64,000 bases of DNA. It comes from Cladopsammia gracilis (taxonomy: Eukaryota; Cnidaria; Anthozoa; Scleractinia; Dendrophylliidae). The position numbers and the translations under genes were made by a program. Of the stretch, positions 25,201-33,280 are shown piece after piece. The stretch spans positions 310,001-374,000 of the forward strand of contig JAJGOT010000463.1 of assembly GCA_022457155.1 (NCBI GenBank). Reading direction: 5' to 3'. Numbering within the stretch: position 1 is the first letter of the stretch; each line of letters begins with the position of its first letter. Below the pieces are notes generated by a model. The model had not been told where the DNA came from. It searched no databases and saw only the letters and a list, made by a program, of their open reading frames with translations.

Positions 25201-25408
25201 CTGTCCACTCTACTCACATTCGTTATAGTGAACTCTTTCTTATCTGATGACAAACTGATTCTGGGATTGACGATCGTATTTACAGGAGATCCATCTATGG
25301 TCCATGACAATTTCGGTGGCGGATTTCCACTGGCGTTACAATGTAGGGTCACGTTTTCTCCTTCTGTTTTCGTGCCATTTTGTGGATGAGTGGTTATTTC
25401 AGGTGTAA
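938..25408 (-). CDS. Adhesion G-protein-coupled receptor with two Ig domains (3' 17 exons)
   Basis: Cell-surface receptor of the adhesion GPCR family. Seventeen exons, all with AG/GT borders and matching phases: 25408-25127, 24791-24510, 19375-19137, 17836-17777, 16595-16400, 10456-10328, 9385-9319, 8561-8459, 8045-7996, 7765-7654, 7142-7039, 6722-6620, 6215-6065, 3785-3701, 3059-2993, 2259-2050, 1204-938. Together they encode about 834 residues with no internal stop. Order: Ig, Ig, Ser/Thr-rich stalk, GAIN region with N-glycosylation sequons, GPS ([13 protein letters not shown]), seven helices, cytoplasmic tail. In this family the receptor is autoproteolysed at the GPS and the new N-terminus acts as a tethered agonist. 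The first exon enters in phase 1, so at least one upstream exon with the signal peptide is missing from this list; I did not find it. No hormone-receptor (HRM), LRR or latrophilin lectin domain is visible, so the subfamily is left open. Confidence 0.85.
2050..2259 (-). CDS. Receptor exon: TM5 end, TM6 and start of TM7
   Basis: Acceptor TTTCTCAG at the upstream side, donor GTACTG at the downstream side, phase 0 at both ends, 70 codons. Contains the third intracellular loop ([19 protein letters not shown]), the conserved start of TM6 in class B2 receptors, and the first part of TM7. Confidence 0.85.
2993..3059 (-). CDS. Receptor exon: extracellular loop 2 and TM5
   Basis: A 67-base exon between acceptor TTCTTTAG and donor GTAAGT. 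It encodes [16 protein letters not shown], the CW motif of extracellular loop 2 followed by TM5. It repairs the phase between the exons at 3785-3701 (ends phase 2) and 2259-2050 (starts phase 0), which supports both neighbours. Confidence 0.8.
3093..3254. mobile_element. Short TTAA-type MITE in an intron
   Basis: Inverted ends GGCCCAGTATCA and TGATACTGGGCC, about 160 bases apart, preceded by TTAA and followed by TTCA. This resembles piggyBac-type MITEs that duplicate TTAA; the right copy would have one change. The ends look like those of the MITE at 21829. Confidence 0.55.
3701..3785 (-). CDS. Receptor exon: TM4
   Basis: An 85-base exon with acceptor TAATTACAG and donor GTAAGC. The codon split with the upstream exon gives the family signature [16 protein letters not shown] for TM4. 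Confidence 0.8.
3955..4860. repeat. Minisatellite, about 75-bp unit
   Basis: At least six diverged copies of a unit containing GGATGGGATGCTAGTCCAT, GCAGGGTGACCTGG and TTTATATACTATGA run from about 3955 to 4385. The array is interrupted by the inverted-end element at 4387-4761 and resumes to about 4860. Confidence 0.8.
4387..4761. mobile_element. MITE-like insertion inside the minisatellite
   Basis: Inverted ends ACCGCGGTCAAACG and CGTTTGACCGCGGT bound 375 bases of AT-rich non-repeat sequence. The minisatellite phrase ATCGCAGGG occurs on both sides, so the element landed in the array. No clear target duplication is seen. Confidence 0.6.
5655..6075. repeat. Tandem repeat, about 83-bp unit, five copies
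   Basis: Units begin near 5655, 5739, 5821, 5903 and 5986. Each contains GTTGCATTACGTAAACGGTT and a form of ATATCAGCTTTGATTTGGGT. The array abuts the receptor exon that ends at 6065 and overlaps its donor site, so the last copy reaches the exon edge. Confidence 0.8.
6065..6215 (-). CDS. Receptor exon: TM3
   Basis: A 151-base exon, acceptor CTTAAACAG, donor GTGAGT. Encodes [20 protein letters not shown], the TM3 signature of adhesion GPCRs. It starts in phase 0 after DASETK of the previous exon, giving the family's extracellular loop 1 junction. Confidence 0.85.
6620..6722 (-). CDS. Receptor exon: TM2
   Basis: A 103-base exon, acceptor TTTTGTAG, donor GTAAAC. Encodes the first intracellular loop and TM2 ([20 protein letters not shown]). 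Phase fits both neighbours. Confidence 0.8.
7039..7142 (-). CDS. Receptor exon: TM1
   Basis: A 104-base exon, acceptor TTTTAAACAG, donor GTGAGT. Encodes the tethered-agonist-to-TM1 region ([17 protein letters not shown]). Confidence 0.8.
7177..7275. repeat. ACTT microsatellite and poly-G tract
   Basis: About fifteen copies of a four-base ACTT/AACT unit, followed closely by a run of roughly twenty Gs. This is ordinary simple sequence inside an intron; the poly-G length may be unreliable in assembly. Confidence 0.9.
7654..7765 (-). CDS. Receptor exon: GPS autoproteolysis motif
   Basis: A 112-base exon after acceptor TTTTTCCAG. It encodes NGSWSSKGC and [13 protein letters not shown], the paired Cys/Trp pattern of the GPCR proteolysis site; in the family cleavage falls between HL and T. 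The donor GTTGGA is weak, but the phase (0) fits TM1. Confidence 0.85.
7893..7965 (-). repeat. tRNA-derived SINE remnant
   Basis: Read on the minus strand: an A-box-like AGCTCAATTTGTAGAGC and a B-box-like AAGTTCAAGTCC at the right spacing for a tRNA head. It sits between two receptor exons. The acceptor stem does not close, so I read it as a tRNA-derived SINE head and not a working tRNA. Confidence 0.45.
7996..8045 (-). CDS. Receptor micro-exon before the GPS
   Basis: A 50-base exon (acceptor TTTCTAG, donor GTAAGT) encoding a short segment with HCVFWDFTI. The CVFWD motif precedes the GPS in this family. Its length of 3n+2 exactly repairs the phase break between 8561-8459 and 7765-7654, so it is likely real although too short to stand out by itself. 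Confidence 0.8.
8459..8561 (-). CDS. Receptor exon: GAIN domain, late part
   Basis: A 103-base exon, acceptor TTTCCTTAG, donor GTAATT. Encodes [20 protein letters not shown] and NVTIVF, matching the beta-strand repeats of GAIN domains ahead of the GPS. Confidence 0.75.
9319..9385 (-). CDS. Receptor exon: GAIN domain
   Basis: A 67-base exon, acceptor CATTTTTTAG, donor GTGAGT, phases matching on both sides. Encodes [20 protein letters not shown], a GAIN-type segment. Confidence 0.7.
10181..10300. repeat. Direct 60-bp duplication
   Basis: Two adjacent copies containing GTGACAGTGTCTTTGGACAC and GCACAATATTGAACCGC, just downstream of the receptor exon at 10328-10456 and inside the intron. Confidence 0.8.
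10328..10456 (-). CDS. Receptor exon: GAIN domain, early part
   Basis: A 129-base exon, acceptor TTTTTTGTAG, donor GTAGAG. Encodes a segment with [20 protein letters not shown] and an N-glycosylation sequon (NET). Phase fits the neighbouring exons. Confidence 0.7.
11521..12240 (-). mobile_element. Broken LINE, reverse-transcriptase fragments
   Basis: On the minus strand, short frames carry an RT-like GVRQGDP motif near 11600 and a linker-like region near 12000-12240 ([10 protein letters not shown]). They belong with the endonuclease fragment at 14330-15010, so one LINE copy has been split by about 1.8 kb of other sequence. Frameshifts and stops are frequent. Confidence 0.55.
12754..12784. 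repeat. CACT microsatellite
   Basis: About seven copies of a CACT unit within an intron. No further function seen. Confidence 0.8.
13609..13703 (-). pseudogene. 5S rRNA pseudogene, 5' truncated
   Basis: The minus strand reads ACGCCGGTTCTCGTCTGATC, GGTTAGTACTTGGATGGGTG and GACCGCTTGGGAATACC. These are the conserved internal and 3' parts of metazoan 5S rRNA. The first twenty-odd bases are replaced by unrelated sequence, so it is not an intact gene. It retains the Pol III internal control region, as in 5S-derived SINEs. Confidence 0.8.
14102..15010 (-). pseudogene. Broken LINE, endonuclease domain
   Basis: Minus-strand frames begin with an APE-type endonuclease start (NIRGFG, then FICLQET) and an HGV-like [10 protein letters not shown] segment. 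After a frameshift they reach a GTRLDNFF...SDHDSVDL segment near 14330-14460, the C-terminal catalytic motif. A linker fragment follows at 14102-14296. This is the 5' part of ORF2 of an L1-like element, degenerate and inactive. Confidence 0.65.
16400..16595 (-). CDS. Receptor exon: N-terminal GAIN subdomain
   Basis: A 196-base exon, acceptor TATTTTTAG, donor GTAAAA. Encodes helices with [16 protein letters not shown], typical of the all-helical part of GAIN domains, plus several N-glycosylation sequons near the start. Phase fits the neighbours. Confidence 0.7.
17150..17222 (-). repeat. Degenerate tRNA-SINE remnant
   Basis: On the minus strand GGTATAATGGTGAGAGCA followed by GTCTCC resembles the A box and anticodon arm of a tRNA-derived SINE; the B box is eroded. 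Confidence 0.35.
17777..17836 (-). CDS. Receptor exon, 20 codons
   Basis: A 60-base exon (acceptor TTTGTTGCAG, donor GTAAAC, phase 0/0) encoding [20 protein letters not shown]. It joins the Ser/Thr-rich stalk to the GAIN domain. Confidence 0.65.
17837..19136. other. Intron, nothing recognised
   Basis: About 1.3 kb of AT-rich intron between receptor exons. I see a short C-run near 19060 and no gene, RNA or repeat that I can name. Confidence 0.5.
19137..19375 (-). CDS. Receptor exon: Ser/Thr-rich mucin-like stalk
   Basis: A 239-base exon, phase 1 in and 0 out, coding almost entirely for Thr, Ser, Ala and Val (for example [19 protein letters not shown]). It is expected to be O-glycosylated and to hold the Ig domains away from the GAIN domain. 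The coding strand is a degenerate trinucleotide repeat, so its length may vary between alleles. Confidence 0.75.
21060..22351 (-). pseudogene. Non-LTR retrotransposon, RT C-terminal fragment
   Basis: Minus-strand frames contain [19 protein letters not shown] (RT palm region, about 22160-22351), then [23 protein letters not shown] and [18 protein letters not shown], the usual sequence downstream of the RT palm in LINEs. The copy lacks an endonuclease, is frameshifted, and is split by the TTAA-type MITE at 21829-22054. The clade is not resolved. Confidence 0.75.
21829..22054. mobile_element. piggyBac-type MITE with TTAA duplication
   Basis: TTAA stands at 21825-21828 and 22055-22058. Between them is a 226-bp element with inverted ends AGGGGCAGTATCACGAGG and CCTCGTGATACTGCCCCT. 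It has no coding capacity. It interrupts the LINE fragment, so it is the younger insertion. Confidence 0.85.
22882..23016. repeat. Fold-back element
   Basis: Near-perfect inverted repeat of about 60 bases per arm (AATCACATGACTTTTGGAGG at the left end, its complement at the right) around a short loop. This is a non-coding palindromic MITE. Confidence 0.8.
23865..24050. repeat. GACATGTAGCAGG-type short repeat cluster
   Basis: Irregular copies of GGGACATGTAGCAG and GCGACATGT recur on both orientations. They look like a degenerate satellite; I see no coding role. Confidence 0.6.
24510..24791 (-). CDS. Receptor exon: second Ig domain
   Basis: A 282-base exon, phase 1/1, acceptor TTATTGCAG, donor GTAAGA. 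Encodes one I-set-like Ig domain: [17 protein letters not shown] supplies the first Cys and the Trp, and DSGEYRC supplies the second Cys with the Tyr corner. Phase 1-1 Ig exons are typical modules for exon shuffling. Confidence 0.9.
24935..25109. mobile_element. Fold-back insertion with 13-bp direct repeats
   Basis: Between the two Ig exons. ACCGGTGATTGGG occurs at 24935-24947 and 25097-25109 and encloses a 149-bp piece with inverted ends (GATGTAGCAGCTCCTGGAAG against AGATCTCCCGAGCAGCTGC). It is probably a small inserted element; the class is unknown. Confidence 0.6.
25127..25408 (-). CDS. Receptor exon: first Ig domain seen
   Basis: Also 282 bases and phase 1/1 (acceptor TTTATTGTAG, donor GTAAGT). 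Encodes [17 protein letters not shown] and DSGEYRC, an I-set-like Ig domain clearly paralogous to the next exon; tandem exon duplication is likely. At least one further upstream exon is needed. Confidence 0.9.
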
Positions 25409-27720
25409 CTACAATAAAATAAAAGTGTAAGAGTATATGCAACATTATAGAATGTTAACACTGATTACTCGGGTAGATACACATTAATATTACGTAATAT
25501 AATTTCTAGCTTTAAATTGGCAATGCTGTATGCAAAGCATTTTCTTAACTAAAATTAAAACAGCTTATTTAGGTCATAATAAATATAACTTGTCTAATTA
25601 CCTTCAAATTGATTCAAATAAACGTGAATTAAAGCTTAAATGGGAAAATGCGTCATGAGTTTGAAATGTCTATATTTCTTAAATATTCTTTATTTATACG
25701 CGCAAATGAAATGAACTTTAAAATATTTTCGGTCTGTTCAACGATGTTGTATTTCTAATCCAGAAACGTTTTCTATTGCTCTGTGAACCGGACTTTTCTT
25801 GCACTGGATTTCAGCGCTCAGCCCATTTGGCATGTGTTTGAAACAGTCTCCATCCTTGGTACGCCGCAATTTCAGAAAAGCAACCCCATCATTTTTATAT
25901 GGGAGTCCCCCGTCCGGGGAACGGGTATACTGCCAGATCGAAAGTCGACATTTTAAGGTTGCGTTACACCCGGTCAGCAGTATAAAATTGCTCCTTGTTT
26001 TTCCGGTCCGCACATTTACTCGACAACAAAACTAAGTCGATCCACGAGTCGATTTAAGCCGATTGTTTTATTCTGGATTGGTTACAGACTAGTATTTGCT
26101 TAGTGCAGTGTTAGTGATGTATTTATTTTACTCTCTGGATGGATTGAACTGATTAATTTCATTCCATGGATGGCGGAAACCACGAAAAGCACGACTGTGT
26201 TTTGACAAAGTGAATTCTTCTTCCATTATATATCACATTATATGTGGACTAACGATCCATCGTCTGTCTCTGAAGTGGATGTTCGATGAGGAAAAAGGTT
26301 GTGACCTGTCTGATAGAGTCTGTGCTAGATTTGGCCAGGAAAACGGAGCCACCGACCGAGGGACTTGCGCGATAAAAGCACGCTGTAGAAATTACCAAAC
26401 CATACACGGCAGGCTTTTATCGATTTAAAATTCAATACATTTAGTGGCCGAAACCTCATTTATCAAACATAGTTAGCAGACAGGATAGTAATAAATACTT
26501 TTGGCGCTTAAACGGTCTCTCTAAAGTCTTTTTGGGCAAAATAATTCGCTGAATAATTAAGCTTCAAAATGGCCAATTTTGTAGTTTTGTCAAATTTGCC
26601 TCAAATGTGTTCAACTCCCAAGACCATAGAATAGTTTTTCCCAAAAAGATTTTATGATATTAAGAAACTTCAATATGTTTGTAAGCTGTGCTGCTAATTT
26701 GGTCTCTGGAAAAAGAGCACTTTGAGAGAAGTTGCGAAAATAGTTGTCCTTGATTTTGTTGTTTGTCAAAATGGCTGACATGTAACATTGTAGAGCGACC
26801 ATTTTCTCATTCTTAATGTAAACAAAATATGTTAACAGCAACTTTTATAAACTAGTAGGATGGCTCTACTCTCTGATGGAATTTCATTTGAATTAGTTTC
26901 CACGCACCCGAGAACGAGATTTCAAAAAATGTCCTACTTGAGAGTGAAATTTTTGATCAAAACATGGGCCTGAGGCTGGCATGATCAATCGCGGTTACCA
27001 CGGCAACGATACATCGGCTGACCCTAATATGGTTGTTTTTGTTCATCCCCCGAGGCAACCTACCTCCACATGAAAAATGAAGGGGGGTTAAAAATTTTCA
27101 TTTCCAACTTTGCACCACTTTCTCAGAGAACTACTCTTAATAACCCAGTTATGGGGAAAGAATATTTCGAAAATTAGAAAACTATGTATGCGCCGCCATT
27201 TGGTGTACACTTTGTGAACTTTGGCACACCAACATTGCAGCCGAATTTACATTTTTAACAAATTATCTTTATAATTATTTCTGTTCAGTTCAAACCTTTG
27301 GTTTGCATTCTCGGTTTAGCGTATTCTACAAACTGAGTGAAAGATATCTGTTTTTACTCGCACATGCAGGAAACGAAAACTGTTATGTCAGTAACTTACA
27401 ATGTAAATAAAATATAATCATGGGACATTGAAAGAGACTGTTGACTCGCTTGTTACTCTTACTCTTGTTAGTATTTTTGCCTAGTGAACAAATGATATCT
27501 TCTCCTGAACGGTATTTTTAAGTTGGTTTTCCTTTCTCGTAATAGCAGTGTTTACGTACCCTAAACCTAATTAGGTTATTTTAGTTCAACTTGACATTTC
27601 ATGACGACTTTTCCATTGGAAAATATTTTGTGTTTCTTATCAAAATCATTATATAAGTCACATCTGTTCGTTTCTTTTTTTATGTAAATACTTTTTAATA
27701 TTCTTAATGATCAATGGGCC
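25409..27720. other. No gene recognised
   Basis: AT-rich sequence upstream of the first Ig exon. A minus-strand frame at 25738-26013 has no splice context or domain that I recognise. The missing 5' exon(s) of the receptor could lie here or further right. Confidence 0.4.
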
Positions 27721-28345
27721 TTATTCACGATAGCCGCCATGTTGGTGGCCCCTACATTATGATGCAAATTAGCCATGTGCTCTGCCAGGGGCAAACAATG
27801 GATAAAAGAACAACAGTAGAATCCCGATTTCTCGAACCTCCAAGGGAGAGGTAAATTTGGTTCGAGATATCGAAGGTTCGAGTTTTCGAGAGTAAATTTG
27901 CAAGAAATCTTTAGCCAAGGAAAAAAAATTTGGTTCGAGTTATCGGGAGGTTCGAGAAACCGAGTGTTCGAGAAATCGGGATTCTACTGGATTTTCGGAA
28001 GATCTGTTCCTTCTAACAGTGAAGTATCCTTTTAAAAATCATATTTGAGAGCTAGATGTTATTATATTTATTAGAAGTTTAGAATGGTTGATCTATATCC
28101 GACTTGCATCAGTTTTGTTAACTAAGCAGACTGTTTACTTGTTACTAAAGCGACGAAAATAACTTAAATGTAAGTATATTAACTACTGTAACACTGTAAA
28201 AATGTATTTTTAGCTCCGAAAAGATAGCATAATAAACAACTGGTTTGGAATCTCCCGAGTTTGAGTTGTTTGCCCCCCTCAGAAATCACGTGGTAATAAA
28301 TTTGCATAATAATATAAAAACCAACATGTCGGCTATCGTGAATAA
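27721..28345. mobile_element. Fold-back/MITE of 625 bp containing a nested MITE
   Basis: Inverted ends TTATTCACGATAGCCGCCAT at the left and ATGTCGGCTATCGTGAATAA at the right. The interior is AT-rich and non-coding, apart from a second inverted-end element at 27814-27989. Confidence 0.7.
27814..27989. mobile_element. Nested pogo/Tigger-like MITE
   Basis: A 176-bp element with ends CAGTAGAATCCCGATTTCTC and GAGAAATCGGGATTCTACTG, containing repeated GGTTCGAG. The CAGT start and the style of the ends resemble pogo/Tigger (Tc1-mariner) MITEs. A TA target is not evident. Confidence 0.6.
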
Positions 28346-28529
28346 ATGTATTTTCCGCTGGTATGTGTCCATTCTCTACAGGTTTTCTGTCACCTTATGA
28401 TTGGTTCCTCTACACTATAAAGGCGTCTGTGTAGAATGCGTTCTTTCTCCCTCTCGCATTCCTCCTTCCGGCGTGTTTACCGTTCATTTTATCGCTGAGA
28501 AACATCCGACGCGGAGTCGGTTGTAGACG

Positions 28530-28906
28530 AATCGAAACCTAGAGATCCTCCAGCGAACCCTAAGCCTCAAAGTTCAGAGCTGGTTGACGAAGTATTTTCC
28601 CTGTTTAAAGGTTATCTTAATACTAAACTCGAAGCACAAGGGAAGCTAATAGAAGGTCAGTCGAAAATACAGAAGTCCGTCTTGGAATTCAAATTTAAAG
28701 GTAACAGAAAGCAATTTTGGTTTAACGCCAAGGTACAGAGCTTGCTCTCCGGAATTGAGGCCAGCGCTGAAGACCCGAGTCGGGTAATTACTTTGGTGAA
28801 GAAAGCTGACCAGATTATTCGCCCCGAGTCCCATTCTGTCTATTATAAGAGACCGTTACAAGATTCTTTTCGAGCATTATCCTCCAGGGATCTCTCTCAG
28901 GAATAA
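28530..28906 (+). pseudogene. DIRS gag-like fragment
   Basis: An open stretch without a start codon encodes FKFKGNRKQFWFNAKVQ, the FK-G-N-KQ-FN-V pattern common in DIRS gag proteins, ending in a stop at 28904-28906. Little of the protein remains. Confidence 0.55.
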
Positions 28907-30057
28907 TAGGTCTTCATTAACACATCCAGCCTTTGTTGAGGATGCAATTTCGGAGTTACTACAATCTCATCGCCTTGTGGAACTTTCATCAACTCCTTAC
29001 GTTGTTGTTTCCGCCAGAGAGTTGTCGTCCTTCACCGGCAAAATCATCTCCGCCGGTGCCGTTTTCGGTCGTGTTTGTAGAATTATGATTAGACATTGCG
29101 CGATTTCAGTTGCAGCTGCGGCCGATTGAGATACCAAATTTCCTTTAGACAATTACTGTATTAGATAGGTTCAATTTTTGGAAAAGTATTTTACATCGAC
29201 CAAACACGAAGAATATTGATTTTGCACCCATTACTTCCAGTTATGTTATTTATTTGGACGCTAGCGCCAATGGTTGCGGTGCACACATAGATTTCAACAG
29301 TACCCAAATATGTCACAAACAGTGGAATGAAGACTGTAAGGAAAGTTCTACTTGGAGAGAACTTTCGGCAATAGAGTTTGCCTTAGAATCTCTCCTTCCC
29401 ATCGTTCAAGGTTCCTACGTTAAGTGGTTTTTAGGCAGCCAAATAGTTTGCAGTACAGTTCAAGTGGGAAGCATGAGCCGGCATGATTTACATATTATTG
29501 CTTTAAATATCTTCAACCTGTGCGCTGCTAACGACATAGACCTAGAAATTCGGTGGATTCCAAGGAGCGAACTGGAAAAAGCGGATTTTATTACTAAAAT
29601 TATTGATATTGATGATTGGCAATTTCCCACGGTTTATTCCGTTTTCTTGATAACTCCGGGGGTTTGCATACAGTGGATTGTTATTGTTAATTACTATAAT
29701 TGCAAGTTTCCTAAGTTTTTCTCCCGCTACTGGAACCCAGGATGCGCGGGAGTAGACTTCTTCGTCCAGAGTCTCGAAGGCGAAAATTGCCTTGTTTTCC
29801 CCCCCGTTTGTCTAATTGTTAGAGCCGTTAATTATCTTTTTCTCCGTAAAGCTGTTGCCACGGTTATTGTTCCTTTCTGGCCTTCGTCTTATTTTCGGCC
29901 ATTTATATCTAGAAAGTTTCATAATTTCATCGATCGTGGATTAAAACTCTTTTTAGGAAGGGATGTATTAGAACATGGTGAAACACCAACTCTTTGTTCG
30001 GATCAGAAACGTTCGAGGGGCATATTTTGGCCATTAATTAGAATAGGTTTTGGGTAA
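28885..30057 (+). pseudogene. DIRS RT remnant, RNase H and connection region
   Basis: Begins with an RT N-terminal scrap (HPAFVEDAISELLQSHR), then jumps to the RT C-terminal part with TGA and TAG stops. A long open frame at 29254-30057 follows: YLDASANGCGAH and STWRELSAIEFALES supply the RNase H D and E positions, then IRWIPRSELEKADF. The following NPGCAGVDFFVQSL and LIVRAV match the region after RNase H in DIRS pol. The main RT palm is missing, so the copy is dead. Confidence 0.75.
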
Positions 30058-33040
30058 TTTAGAATCGAATTGTTTACTCGTCAGCTCTTGTACATATTAG
30101 GAGACACTGGTCTCTTTTGCTGCTGTGACAAATTTTGGCACCGGCCGGTCTTATGAATGGACCTTTCGGAGTTGTATGATTTTCGTGAGAGGCACTGGCC
30201 GTATATAATTGTTTTTATTGCACGATCATCGATGTGTTTTGTAGGCACTGGCCGACATTTTCTCGAGGATTGATTCTGGTGGCGCTGGCCTTATGGAATC
30301 ACTTTGGCAACACTTTGGTCACACTCGAAGGGATTCATCCACAGACTCAAAAGTTGAAACTACCTTGTCACCATAATAAACAGTACCACAGGAAAGTACA
30401 CATAGTCACACTTGAAGCGTTACATCCACAGACTCAGTGATAAGTCGGAACCACATTATTACCTAATAATCGACCCGGTGAGTGGAAGAGGTAAACGCTA
30501 CTTAACACGTTCAACTAGGTTCGAATTGCGTTGTCTTTTGGAATTATACTTCTCTTTGCTTTGGTAGATTTTGATGAAATGCGCCGTAAATAGAACTAAC
30601 GAGTTTGAAAAGAGATTCAGTTGTGCCAGTAAAGTGCTTCAGAATTGGGTCTTCAGTTTTATTTCAATATATCGTCATCAGTAAGAAAATGTTCCTCGTG
30701 CATTGATGAGTTATATAAGCACTGGGAATTTTTAAGAACACTCGAGAAGTGCGAGAAGCACTCGCCTTTGGCTCGTGCTTCTCTGCACTTCTCTTGTGTT
30801 CTTAAAAATTCCCGCGTGCTTACATACTCAATAATGCACTCGGTGCGTCTTTTATTTCTTTATAGTAACTCGCAACCTGGTGATAAAAATTCTTTGAATT
30901 TAAGTGTAATGGGTACGATTTTTTGAATGGAATTCCTGTCTTTTATTTCGCCGAAAGGCGTGAAAGAAAATAACTGTGCACTCCAGTACGCTTCTTTTGT
31001 GATAAGCAGTTTTTCTATATCTGCTGGAATTCTGTTTGTTTGAATTTGGTCTATGCATTACAAAGTGAAGTCTGATAAAATTTGTGGTGTTTTGTTTTGA
31101 AATCGACCAATATTTCCCCAAAAACAGACTTCACGCCAGTTCAATAACACCTGTTTATTATACGTCAGAAGTTTTGAGTGGAAATACACACCAAAACGAG
31201 GGCAAATATGACAAGTTATTACATTCTTCTGGACACGTGCTCCAGAAAAAAAATTCAAAAACTTAGATTTCTGAAATGACTGTCACATAATAACAATTTA
31301 TTCAGCAAACAGTTGTGTAATACAGTTGGGCATTTTCGCCAATAAAAGGCTTGAAAATATAGAAACTGACTCGTAAAGATACCCAGCCGTATTACACAAC
31401 TTTCCACTGAATAACCTATATATTTAACAAAGCCAATTGAAGACAGTGAAGGTATATTAAAATAATTCAGCCCATCCTGTATATAATTGGTAGTTCAGAA
31501 AGTGTCCACTTAAATACAGGTGGCCGCTCGATATAGGTATAATACAGATAGCAAATAAAACTCGGATTTTGAAAACTGGCTAAATTTTTTGCAGGTTCAA
31601 CTGACATAAGTTAACTTACCTATGTAATTATTAATAGTAATTATTTGTTGCTTCTAATTTTAAGGGCTGCCGTTTCGTGGCATCAAACAGACAGACAACA
31701 ACACGATCTCTAACCTCATTCCACTTTATTTGTTCCTGTCTTCGGCGATTTTCGCGAGTAGTCACCGAATGCTGCAGAAAATCAGCAGTGTCGCCTACAT
31801 CCTCCACATGACAGTCGTGCAGCTGAGGGCAATTCTGCAGCGGAGCCGCATCTATTGTGGCGGTCTAAGGACACTGAAATATCTTGCCTTCTCGATCCTC
31901 TTCTGTCAATAAACGTTGCTTTAAAAGATTCAGGCTTTAGACGCTTCGTGACCGGGAAAATATTAAACAATAAAGCGAAAAGCGAATCCAAAATATTAAA
32001 AACACCGAGAAAATTCGTCCGCCATTATGATTTCAGTTTGGCCACATTCTATTCTGAACGATGATTGGTCTAAATAATAATAATGGGATCCATTGTCATG
32101 TGAGCTGGCACAGATGATCATTTAACCTGGGTGGAACCCGTAATTCTAAATTTAGAAGATATGGGTTTAACCCATTTAGAATCCGAGATACGGGTGAAGT
32201 TTATCGCTTCTGTTTTGGAAAGCCTGCTAAAACCCTGGCTATAGTTTATTTTCTCTTAGAAAATTCACTTGATATCTTCCTCGTATTGCTCTATCAACAC
32301 GTTGTGTACGACCAAAAAAGTAGAGCGCTTGTCTCTTTTACTTATGTTTTCCCCTTTGTTCTCTCGTTTCAGGCTTTCAATTCTTATCCTGCATGGAGGG
32401 TAGTTATGAATAATGCTTTTCAACGTAACAACGAAGAGTTGAAAAGGTGTTTTCAGGACGATTCGTAGCATTCTTTTCACATTTGTGATAACCTTTTGTT
32501 CTTAATTATTCAAACAATAAAGGTTATGTAATTAGATTTGACGAAACGCTATGAATATTTCTATAAATATAGATGTATAAGCCTTTTTTGGACTGCCGTC
32601 GTCTGTAACCAATCCTGTTACCAAAGTTAGTCTAAAGCTCTAATCCTCGGAGCACAATACGCTGCATTCGATCGAGGAGTACGTTCCCGGGTTTTTTTTC
32701 TCCCAATGGGTTTTATTCCGGGTTTTCGTACCGGGCAGTGTATGATTGTTTTGTATTTCACTCGCTTTACACTTTCCTTATTATCTTAATGTATGTGTAT
32801 CTATCTTATAAATCGAATTAACGTATTATGTAATTTTGTATCGATTTCGTTCCACCTTGTGCATTATTTAGCCCAGCTATGTTGTCATTGTGTAAGAATT
32901 GTATTGCCCAGACAGCTTGTAATAAGGTGGGTCCATAGTGTACATTAGGCACCCATGCGCATCTATGTAGATCTTGTAAATTAAATTGAATTAACGAATT
33001 TGGTAATTTTGACATTACTTTTAAGATCATTTGTAATTCT
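30058..33040. other. DIRS interior remnants and insertions
   Basis: Contains short GGCACTGGCCG-type repeats (30130-30300), two copies of a CACTCGAAG/CACTTGAAG plus CATCCACAGACTC phrase (30322 and 30408), the fold-back at 30694-30843, and a duplicated TTGTGCATTATTTAGC phrase (32859 and 33062). No open gene is supported. Confidence 0.5.
30694..30843. repeat. Fold-back element
   Basis: Arms of about 65 bases: CCTCGTGCATTGATGAG at the left, its near complement at the right, with a GAAGCACTCGCCTTTGGCTC turn. Non-coding palindromic MITE inside the DIRS remnant. Confidence 0.75.
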
Positions 33041-33109
33041 TTGAATCGTATTTCGTTTCACCTTGTGCATTATTTAGCTAAACTATTTGTCATTATTGTC
33101 ATTATTGTC

Positions 33110-33280
33110 GTTATGTATTCTAGTTTATACGGTCTTCATAGCCTTAGAGCCGGGGGCGCGACGGCTGTAGTTAATAGTAACAACAGTATATCGGAAAGAC
33201 TCCTCAAGATTCACTGCCGGTGGAAAACGCATACCGCTAAGGACATGTATATCCACGAGGATATTTCCCGAGTAGATTAG
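33110..33280 (+). pseudogene. DIRS tyrosine recombinase C-terminus
   Basis: Encodes GLHSLRAGGATA (the catalytic Arg), HCRWKTHTAKDMYIHED (the His/Arg-Trp and Tyr region), closely matching the last catalytic segment of DIRS/Ngaro recombinases. The upstream two thirds of the domain are not recognisable. Confidence 0.7.

Noticed and set aside
25738..26013. Minus-strand frame that might be an upstream receptor exon
   Set aside because: No signal peptide or Ig pattern, and I found no donor giving phase 1 to the Ig exon.
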